DNA of 36,499 bases from NCBI GenBank assembly GCA_016297585.1, contig JAEDGJ010000005.1, forward strand, positions 1 to 36,499. The letters run 5' to 3'. Both the position numbers and the translations under genes were made by a program. This DNA comes from Clostridiaceae bacterium. Its GTDB lineage: Bacteria > Bacillota > Clostridia > Oscillospirales > QAMX01. Shown piece by piece: positions 17,346 through 23,400 of this stretch. The stretch's first letter is position 1. Each line of letters starts with the position of its first letter. Below the pieces are notes generated by a model that worked only from the letters and a program-made list of their open reading frames with translations, did not search any database and was not told the DNA's origin.

Positions 17346-17375
17346 TTGACCGGATGCAGGGCCGCGGCATATACT
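17346..17375 (+). promoter_or_regulatory. Promoter of the SOD-family gene
   Basis: TTGACC (17346-17351) and TATACT (17370-17375) with an 18-base spacer. The predicted start near 17382 lies at the GGGAGGG ribosome site, so the leader would be only about 14 bases. Confidence 0.5.
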
Positions 17376-17395
17376 GCTTGCGGGAGGGATTATGC

Positions 17396-17908
17396 ATGAA
17401 TCAGGAACGCTCGGACCCCATTTTCGCAGCGCTTGCACAGGCGGAGCCCGATGCGGCGGCCATCCTGCGCGGATCGCGCCGCTTTCCGTCGATCTTCGGC
17501 GTCGTGCGGTTCTATCAGAGCCGCAGAGGCGTCTATGTCGTCACCGAGGTGCGAGGACTTCCCGGCAGCGCGTCCCCGTGCGGCCAGCCGGTCTTTGCGA
17601 TGCACATCCATGAGGGAACGGCCTGCAGCGGCAATGCGGAGGATCCCTTTGCCGATGCGGGGATGCACTTCAATCCGCAGAACTGCCCGCATCCGTATCA
17701 TGCGGGCGACCTGCCGCCGCTGTTTTCCGATCGCGGCCGGGCCTGGAGCGCCGTGCTGACCGGACGGTTTTCCGTGCGGGAGATCCTCGGAAAAACGGTG
17801 ATCCTGCACCGGAATCCGGACGATTTCACAACGCAGCCGTCCGGAAATTCGGGCGAAAAGATCGCCTGCGGCAGTATCCGGCGGAACGCTTCCGACCGGG
17901 AAAAATGA
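17396..17908 (+). CDS. Cu/Zn superoxide dismutase family protein (SodC-like), no signal peptide
   Basis: A 170-residue protein with the full metal-ligand set of Cu/Zn superoxide dismutase: His70 and His72 (AMHIHEG), bridging His91 (GMHFNP), His99, His102 and Asp105 (HPYHAGDLPP), and His138 (VILHRNPDDF). Cys77 and the ACG cysteine near the C-terminus could form the conserved disulfide. The family dismutates superoxide. Bacterial SodC is usually secreted, but this protein has no signal peptide or lipobox, so it appears cytosolic, as in many Clostridia homologues. The start follows GGGAGGG by seven bases; an in-frame ATG at 17354 lies within the promoter. The gene stands alone between galK and the GGGtGRT operon. 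The conserved active-site arginine position is not certain, so activity needs testing. Confidence 0.85.
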   Translation: MNQERSDPIFAALAQAEPDAAAILRGSRRFPSIFGVVRFYQSRRGVYVVTEVRGLPGSASPCGQPVFAMHIHEGTACSGNAEDPFADAGMHFNPQNCPHPYHAGDLPPLFSDRGRAWSAVLTGRFSVREILGKTVILHRNPDDFTTQPSGNSGEKIACGSIRRNASDREK

Positions 17909-17912
17909 AAAA

Positions 17913-17947
17913 TCCGCGCCGCTTCATGCAAGTTTAAGCGGCGCGGA
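17913..17947 (-). terminator. Terminator of the GGGtGRT operon
   Basis: A 12-bp perfect stem (17913-17924 with 17936-17947, 11-base loop) is followed on the minus strand by TTTTTCATTTTT. It lacks a good U-tract on the plus strand, so it mainly serves the minus-strand operon, though the SOD gene also ends here. Confidence 0.75.
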
Positions 17948-17971
17948 ATGCTGATTTCAGGGAAAAAGGAG

Positions 17972-18973
17972 TTACGCCTTCATGGCTTCCTCGACGGCGA
18001 CGGCGACCGCAACGGACGCGCCGACCATCGGGTTGTTGCCCATGCCGATGAGGCCCATCATCTCGACGTGCGCCGGGACGGAGGAGGAACCCGCGAACTG
18101 GGCGTCGCCGTGCATACGGCCCATGGAGTCGGTCAGACCGTAGGAAGCGGGGCCGGCAGCCATGTTATCCGGATGCAGGGTACGGCCGGTGCCGCCGCCG
18201 GAGGCGACGGAGAAGTACTTCTTGCCGTTTTCGATCGCCCACTTCTTGTAGGTGCCGGCGACCAGGTGCTGGAAGCGGGTCGGGTTCGTCGAGTTGCCGG
18301 TGATGGAAACGTCAACACCCTCGTGCTTCATGATCGCAACGCCTTCGAGCACGTCGTTGGCGCCGTAGCACTTGACCTTGGACTTTTCACCGTTCGAATA
18401 GGGCTTCTCATAGACGACCTTCAGCTCGTCGGTGTAGAAGTCGTAGTCGGTGCAGACATAGGTGAAGCCGTTGATGCGGCTGATGATGAACGCGGCGTCC
18501 TTGCCGAGACCGTTCAGGATGACGCGCAGCGGCTCGCGGCGAACCTTGTTCGCGGAGCGCGCAATGCCGATGGCACCTTCCGCCGCCGCGAAGGACTCAT
18601 GTCCCGCGAGGAAGCAGAAGCACTTCGTCTCGTCGCGCAGCAGCATCGCGGCGAGGTTGCCGTGGCCGAGACCGACCGCACGGTTGGCGGCGACGGAGCC
18701 GGGGATGCAGAACGCCTGCAGGCCGATGCCCAGCGCTTCCGCAGCGTCGGCGGCCTTCGTGCAGCCCTTCTTCAGCGCGATGGCCGCGCCCAGCGTGTAC
18801 GCCCAGACCGCGTTGTCAAACGCGATCGGCTGCACGCCCTTGACGATCGCTTCCACATCGATGCCCTTGGCAAGGCACATGTCCCGCGCTTCCTCGAGAG
18901 ACGCGATACCGTATTCGGCGAGACACTTTTCGATGCCTGCGATTCTTCTGTCATATCCTTCAAAGGTAATCAT
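17972..18973 (-). CDS. GGGtGRT family protein (function unknown)
   Basis: A 333-residue cytosolic protein that carries the namesake motif GGGTGRT at residues 259-265, followed by LHPDNMAAGPASYGLTDSMG and ending in a glycine-rich small-residue stretch (GLIGMGNNPMVGASVAVAVAVEE). The N-terminal half is helical and contains cysteines (KGCTKAAD, AFCIPGS, KCFCFLAGHES). The family is widespread in anaerobes and has no experimentally assigned role that I know of. It lies 17 bases after a NifU/IscU-like gene and shares its promoter; the pairing points to a role involving an iron-sulfur cluster or a cysteine-bound intermediate. A ribosome site AGGAGGG precedes the ATG. Family recognition is firm, function is open. 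Confidence 0.85.
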   Translation of the reverse strand: MITFEGYDRRIAGIEKCLAEYGIASLEEARDMCLAKGIDVEAIVKGVQPIAFDNAVWAYTLGAAIALKKGCTKAADAAEALGIGLQAFCIPGSVAANRAVGLGHGNLAAMLLRDETKCFCFLAGHESFAAAEGAIGIARSANKVRREPLRVILNGLGKDAAFIISRINGFTYVCTDYDFYTDELKVVYEKPYSNGEKSKVKCYGANDVLEGVAIMKHEGVDVSITGNSTNPTRFQHLVAGTYKKWAIENGKKYFSVASGGGTGRTLHPDNMAAGPASYGLTDSMGRMHGDAQFAGSSSVPAHVEMMGLIGMGNNPMVGASVAVAVAVEEAMKA

Positions 18974-18990
18974 TCTCGTGTCCCTCCTTC

Positions 18991-19683
18991 TTATTCGTTA
19001 CGCGGGTCGATGATCTTCGCGGCGTCGTCGTAACGGCCGTAGGTCTTGATGTTCTTCTCGTAGGCTTCCTTCGGATCGGAACCCTTGCGGATCGCATCCA
19101 TCATCTTGCCGAGGTGGACGAAACGATAGCCGATGACTTCGTCGTTCTCGTCGAGCGCGAGGTTCAGGACATAGCCCTCCGCCATTTCCAGATAGCGGAC
19201 GCCCTTGGCCTTCGTGCCGAACATCGTGCCGACCTGGGAGCGCAGGCCCTTGCCGAGGTCCTCGAGGGACGCGCCGACGGGCAGACCGTTTTCGGAGAAC
19301 GCGGTCTGGGTGCGGCCGTAGACGAGCTGCTTGAAGATCTCGCGCATCGCGACGTTGATCGCGTCGCAGACGAGGTCGGTATTCAGCGCCTCGAGAATGG
19401 TCTTGCCCTGCAGGATCTCGGCGGCCATCGCGGCGGAGTGGGTCATGCCGGAGCAGCCCAGCGTCTCGACCAGCGCTTCTTCGATGATGCCGTTCTTGAC
19501 GTTTAAGGTCAGCTTGCAGGCGCCCTGCTGCGGCGCGCACCAGCCGATACCGTGAGAAAGACCGGAAATATCGGAAATCTGCGTTGCCTTAACCCATTTT
19601 CCCTCTTCCGGGATGGGTGCCGGACCATGCTTCGGGCCCTTCGCCACGGAGCACATCTGCTCGACTTCGTGGGTGTAATTCAT
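18991..19683 (-). CDS. NifU/IscU-like iron-sulfur scaffold domain protein, partner of GGGtGRT
   Basis: A 230-residue cytosolic protein. Its middle resembles the IscU/NifU scaffold: Cys49 and Cys56 (GWCAPQQGAC), then LGCSGMTHSAAMAAEILQGKT with Cys77, the counterpart of the GCGxxxAS helix, and LVCDAI with Cys106. Unlike IscU it has a C-terminal extension of about 100 residues (from LVYGRTQ) that I cannot assign. The usual SUF or ISC partners (cysteine desulfurase, ferredoxin) are not adjacent. The start at 19681-19683 was chosen because the longer frame would begin inside the -10 box; AAAGGAG lies 11 bases upstream. It is the first gene of the two-gene GGGtGRT operon. A general Fe-S assembly role is less likely than a role dedicated to the GGGtGRT partner. 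Confidence 0.75.
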   Translation of the reverse strand: MNYTHEVEQMCSVAKGPKHGPAPIPEEGKWVKATQISDISGLSHGIGWCAPQQGACKLTLNVKNGIIEEALVETLGCSGMTHSAAMAAEILQGKTILEALNTDLVCDAINVAMREIFKQLVYGRTQTAFSENGLPVGASLEDLGKGLRSQVGTMFGTKAKGVRYLEMAEGYVLNLALDENDEVIGYRFVHLGKMMDAIRKGSDPKEAYEKNIKTYGRYDDAAKIIDPRNE

Positions 19684-19717
19684 CCTAAGTATTACTCCTT
19701 TCGGGATTATCTGATTC

Positions 19718-19746
19718 ATTATACCATACTGCCGTCAAAAAATCAA
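19718..19746 (-). promoter_or_regulatory. Promoter of the NifU-like/GGGtGRT operon
   Basis: Minus-strand TTGATT (19741-19746) and consensus TATAAT (19718-19723), 17-base spacer, with TGG before the -10. Only about 27 bases separate the predicted start from the ATG. Confidence 0.7.
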
Positions 19747-19773
19747 CGACAATTTTGCGCTTGAATCCGCCTT

Positions 19774-20265
19774 TTACACGTCATTTTCCGCCGTTTCGAC
19801 CAATTCCCAGCGCATCCGCCCGTCCTCCAGCGTCAGTACGCCGTATGTCGCGGGATACGGGGAGGGCATCCTCCGTCCTCCCCTGCCGGGATTTAACAGC
19901 CAGACGCCGCGCCGGCACCTTGCAAACGCCTCGTGCGTGTGCCCGAAGAGCGCCGCGTCGCATCGGCGTGCGTGCGCGTACTGGAAAAGCTCCGCCGTGC
20001 CGCGCTCGACCGAGAACAGATGCCCGTGCGTCAAAAGAAGCCGCTTTCCGCCAAGCTCGACCTCCAGCGTGTCCTCCGCGTCACGGTCATGATCGTTGTT
20101 GCCCGCGACATGGTACAGCGGGATGCCGGGAAACGCCGCGTGCAGCGCCCGGGCGTCCGGGACCATGTCGCCGAGGTGGAAGACGGCGTCCGGACGGAGC
20201 TTTTCCGTCACGCGCCGCATGGTTTCCGTGTCGAAATGCGTATCCGAAAAAACCGCAATTTTCAT
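19774..20265 (-). CDS. YfcE/MJ0936-family metallophosphoesterase
   Basis: A 163-residue metallophosphoesterase with all five family motifs: SDTH near the start, HLGDMV, GNNDHD, THGH and GHTH. These bind two metal ions; characterised relatives hydrolyse phosphodiesters in vitro, with unknown natural substrates. It is the last gene of the acylation-like operon, and its start overlaps the FkbH-like gene end by four bases (ATGA), so it is translationally coupled. Its role there is unclear. One possibility is recycling of the carrier protein by removing phosphopantetheine, a phosphodiester hydrolysis as AcpH does; AcpH is related only distantly at best. A generic housekeeping role is equally possible. 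Confidence 0.85.
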   Translation of the reverse strand: MKIAVFSDTHFDTETMRRVTEKLRPDAVFHLGDMVPDARALHAAFPGIPLYHVAGNNDHDRDAEDTLEVELGGKRLLLTHGHLFSVERGTAELFQYAHARRCDAALFGHTHEAFARCRRGVWLLNPGRGGRRMPSPYPATYGVLTLEDGRMRWELVETAENDV

Positions 20266-21308
20266 GGCTTTTCTTCCCCGGGCGCGTCGACGGCGAGATA
20301 GTCCGGAAACGTTTTGGCGCCGCCGCGGTATTCCAGCACGCAGAAGTCCCCGTCGCGCTCGATCTCCTCAAAGCCCATCAGCTTGTAGGTGATATACATG
20401 ATCCGGTTGCGCGGCGTCTCCTGAAAATCCGCCCGCAGCGCAAGCCCCATCCGGGCGGCAAGCCTCGTCAGATAGACGAGAATCGCCGAGCCGATGCCGC
20501 GCGTCATCACCCGGCACGACATCAAAAGCAGCCGGATGCACAGCGCGCCTTCCGTCTTTTCGCAGAGCGTCAGTCCAATCTTGCCGTAGCTGCCGAAGCG
20601 GTCCTCGAGGGAGGCGATCAGGAAGACATGGCCGTCGTCGTGGATCAGGCGGCGCAGCTCGTCGTAATCGTAGGTGCGCCCGGTGGAGTTGAGCTGATTT
20701 GTGCGCACGGTCAGCTCCTCGACGCGTTCGAGATCCCCTTCCTGCACCGGCGCGACGCTTAAGCGCATGTCCAGCGTGCGCAGGAACGCCTCGTTGCCGC
20801 CTTCGAAGGTCTTTTCCTCCGCGCGGCGCGCGAGATCCTCGCGGTACATCTCCCGACGGCGCGCGGAATCCTCCGTGACAAAACGCGGCTGAAAATCCGG
20901 CAGGTCGAGAATGTCCCGGTATTCCCCGGCGTCGAACACACGCACCTCCGGATGGGAGAAGCGTACCTCCTCGCGCTGGACGGCCTGATCGTCGAGGAAG
21001 GCAAATGTGTCAAGCCCGAGGTTTAGGTCGCGCGCGATGGCCGCGATCATCTCGGATTTCGGGTTCCAGCCGATCTGCGGCGCGAGGAAGTATTCATCGA
21101 GTCCGAACGCGCAGATCTGTTCCCACGCGCGCGCCCGGTCGTTCAGGCTCGCGACCGACAGTAAAATCCCCCGTCTGTCCAGCTCGCGCAGGACGTCCGC
21201 GATGCCGCTTTTGAGCGTCAGCGTGTCCCCTTCCAGCAGCGTGCCGTTCCAGAGCGTCTCGTCGAGGTCGAATACGACGACCTTGATCTTCTTTTTATCG
21301 TCCGGCAT
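20262..21308 (-). CDS. FkbH-like HAD-IIIC enzyme (putative glyceryl-ACP loading)
   Basis: A 348-residue two-domain protein. Residues 8-115 form an HAD phosphatase domain: VVFDLDETLW (Asp14, Asp16), SLND (54-57), Lys84 and FLDDQ (Asp106, Asp107). Residues from about 180 form a GNAT-like domain with the family hallmarks TNQLN (203-207), DRFGSYGKIG and SCRVMTRG (Cys265). This is the FkbH architecture without an extra N-terminal SGNH part, about the length of stand-alone FkbH. Characterised FkbH enzymes take D-1,3-bisphosphoglycerate, remove the phosphate and load the glyceryl unit on an acyl carrier protein for polyketide synthesis. Here no polyketide gene is near; the carrier protein gene lies five bases upstream and an MBOAT acyltransferase heads the operon. 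Glyceryl loading is inferred; another hydroxyacyl donor is possible. Confidence 0.85.
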   Translation of the reverse strand: MPDDKKKIKVVVFDLDETLWNGTLLEGDTLTLKSGIADVLRELDRRGILLSVASLNDRARAWEQICAFGLDEYFLAPQIGWNPKSEMIAAIARDLNLGLDTFAFLDDQAVQREEVRFSHPEVRVFDAGEYRDILDLPDFQPRFVTEDSARRREMYREDLARRAEEKTFEGGNEAFLRTLDMRLSVAPVQEGDLERVEELTVRTNQLNSTGRTYDYDELRRLIHDDGHVFLIASLEDRFGSYGKIGLTLCEKTEGALCIRLLLMSCRVMTRGIGSAILVYLTRLAARMGLALRADFQETPRNRIMYITYKLMGFEEIERDGDFCVLEYRGGAKTFPDYLAVDAPGEEKP

Positions 21309-21313
21309 GATCG

Positions 21314-21592
21314 TTATCTCCTGAAAAGACCCTTGCGGGCGGGCTTTTCCCCGGCGGCGGCTTCCTTGACCGCGCGGTCCACGACCGCGGCGATGGAATG
21401 GATCGTGCGGAAGTTTTCCTCGCTGATGTCGGCGTTGCGCAGCTTGATGCCGAAGGTGCTCTCCAGATAGACCACCATTTCGAGCGCAAACAGCGAATCG
21501 ATATACCCGCCTTTGAAAAGGTCGGTGTCATAGGTCAGCCCGTCGGCTTTTTTCTTTTCCCGGAAGAAATCCAGAATCTTTTCCTCTGTCAT
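21314..21592 (-). CDS. Acyl carrier protein of the acylation operon
   Basis: A 92-residue carrier protein. The phosphopantetheine site is Ser33 in GGYIDSLFALEMV, matching the D-S-L core of carrier proteins, followed by the long helix (VVYLESTFGIKL) and the last helix (TIHSIAAVVDRAV). The C-terminal tail (AAGEKPARKGLFRR) is basic and is not typical of the fatty-acid ACP. It overlaps the end of the SGNH/NodB gene by four bases (ATGA) and is followed by the FkbH-like gene after five bases. The position between the loading enzyme and the membrane acyltransferase genes is analogous to DltC in teichoic acid D-alanylation. It should carry the activated acyl group to the MBOAT protein. It needs a phosphopantetheinyl transferase encoded elsewhere. 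Confidence 0.88.
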   Translation of the reverse strand: MTEEKILDFFREKKKADGLTYDTDLFKGGYIDSLFALEMVVYLESTFGIKLRNADISEENFRTIHSIAAVVDRAVKEAAAGEKPARKGLFRR

Positions 21593-23391
21593 TGTGCTTT
21601 CAGTCCTTTCAAATCCGCAAGCAGCGTCTCGGGCGACATGTCCTCCGTGACGTTGTGGCGTTTTAAGCTGCGCAGACTCTGCGCAAGTCCCCGGACGATC
21701 GTGTTGACGCCGTCCTGTACCGTCAGCGTCACACGGTAGCCCATCTGCGACAGGATGACCTCCGTGATGTCGCTGTGATAGCCGTAAGGATAGGCATATA
21801 CCGACGGGCGCACGCCCAGTCCGTCCTCGATGAGCGACGTCACGGCCTGCGTGTCCTCCGTAAACGCTTTCACATACGCTTTTTCCGTTTCGCCGCGCAT
21901 TTTATACACGCCCTGACGGGTTTCCGTGCGGTGCATGCCGTACGAATGCGCGCCGATCTCCAGCACGCCGGCCTCCACCCATGTCCGGGCGTCCTCCATG
22001 GAAAAATGCGGGAGCTTTTCGGATCCACCGCCGATGCTCTCCCCGATGACCGCGACCTCGGCGCAGAAGCCGAGCTCCGCAAGGATCGGCGCCGCGATCT
22101 CCAGATTCGACGCGTAGCCGTCGTCGAAGGTGATGACGATCGGGTTTTCCGGCAGCGCTTCGCCGCGGTCGACATAGGCGATCAGCTGCGCAAAGCTGAC
22201 CGTATGGTAGCCCGCGTCCGAAAGCGCCTGCATGTGGGCGCGGAACGTCTCCGAGGAGACCGTGGCGGCGCTTTGGAACGTGTCGCTGATATGGTGGTAC
22301 ATCAGCACCGGCACCGGCACCTCGCGGTTCCGGACGGAAGGCTCCTGCGCCGGCCGGACGTAGCGCGAAAGCTCCGCGGCGTTTTCACTCGTGACGTGTA
22401 CGCCGAAGCCGTCCGGCACATAGGCGTCCGTATCCCCGGCCATGAACGCGAGCGCCATTTCGCCGACGGCGTTGCGCGGATGCGTCGTGTCGTAGAACCA
22501 GCGCGGCTCGAAGGACACCTCCGTATAGCCGTTGAAGTCCCAGTAATCGGTGATATCCGCAAGCCGGGTCAGGAAATCGAACAGATCGCCGCAGATGTAG
22601 CGGTCGAGGTCGTTTGCGTACATCGGGGAAATGATGAAGGTGAAGCTTGCGCCGCGGCTCTCGCACAGCGCCTTCATGCGGGCGATGCTCGCAAGGCAGG
22701 CTTCCGTGTCCGGCATCGACGAGATCGCCGTGTGCGTCGTCTCAAAGTCCGGATATTTCTCAAGGTACGCATCGAGGGACGAGATCGGCTCTACGTCCCG
22801 CAGCGATTTGTCGTACACGCCGGTCTCCGCGCAGAAAACGCGGTTTTCGTTGACGAGGAAGCCGTTTTTAACATAAGCCGAGATCTTATCAAGCGCGTAT
22901 TCCGGATTGGCGAAGAGGTATTTGGCATAGAAGCGCAGAAGGCTCGAGCCGTCCACCTTCGCGTGCAGGTTCCCCTTGGTGTCGTCGCTCTCGTTTTCGT
23001 AGTCGCAGAGCTCGTCGAAGCCGATATTGACGACGATGTGCTTTGCACCGTAGTGTTCCAGCACATATTCGACGGTCTTTTCCACGTCGTACAGGTCGCC
23101 GCCGTACATCATCAGGTTGTAAAAGCTCGCGCCGTAAAGCTCGTTGAGCCTGTCCGTCGGAAAGGAGCTCGTTTTCGAACAGCCGATGATGTACGCGTCG
23201 TAGTTTTCGTGACAGCGGTCGAGGTAGCCGATCTTCGCGGTCCGGGGATTCTGTGTCATGTCGTACGACCACCACGAAAAGAGCCGGTCGCCGAAGATGC
23301 CGAACGGGTCGACCGCGGCGTTGAAGCCGGCGATCAGCAGCGCCGCGGCTGCGGCTGCAGCGAAAAAAATGGCAAAGAAGCGCTTCGTCAT
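21589..23391 (-). CDS. Membrane-anchored SGNH (DltD/AlgX-like) and NodB deacetylase fusion
   Basis: A 600-residue protein with one N-terminal membrane helix (residues 5-25), the rest predicted outside. Residues 28-310 look like an SGNH/DltD-type domain: IIGCSKTS places Ser72 in the block I GxS, NIGFDEL (122-128) is near block III, and YDTTHP supplies Asp301 and His304 of the DxxH pair. Residues 358-595 are a NodB (CE4) domain: VLMYHHI, TFDDG (421-425), HSYGMH (His482, His487) and YAYPYG near 535, so the metal triad Asp-His-His is complete. The protein therefore combines a possible acyl-transfer/esterase domain with a deacetylase. It follows the MBOAT gene by nine bases and overlaps the ACP gene. 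DltD and AlgX/AlgJ play comparable roles in their systems. The target polymer is unknown. Confidence 0.85.
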   Translation of the reverse strand: MTKRFFAIFFAAAAAAALLIAGFNAAVDPFGIFGDRLFSWWSYDMTQNPRTAKIGYLDRCHENYDAYIIGCSKTSSFPTDRLNELYGASFYNLMMYGGDLYDVEKTVEYVLEHYGAKHIVVNIGFDELCDYENESDDTKGNLHAKVDGSSLLRFYAKYLFANPEYALDKISAYVKNGFLVNENRVFCAETGVYDKSLRDVEPISSLDAYLEKYPDFETTHTAISSMPDTEACLASIARMKALCESRGASFTFIISPMYANDLDRYICGDLFDFLTRLADITDYWDFNGYTEVSFEPRWFYDTTHPRNAVGEMALAFMAGDTDAYVPDGFGVHVTSENAAELSRYVRPAQEPSVRNREVPVPVLMYHHISDTFQSAATVSSETFRAHMQALSDAGYHTVSFAQLIAYVDRGEALPENPIVITFDDGYASNLEIAAPILAELGFCAEVAVIGESIGGGSEKLPHFSMEDARTWVEAGVLEIGAHSYGMHRTETRQGVYKMRGETEKAYVKAFTEDTQAVTSLIEDGLGVRPSVYAYPYGYHSDITEVILSQMGYRVTLTVQDGVNTIVRGLAQSLRSLKRHNVTEDMSPETLLADLKGLKAQ

Positions 23392-23400
23392 AGGAACTCC

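Noticed and set aside
19684..19719. Start of the NifU-like gene at 19719
   Set aside because: That ATG overlaps the TATAAT box at 19718-19723, so it could not be in the transcript.
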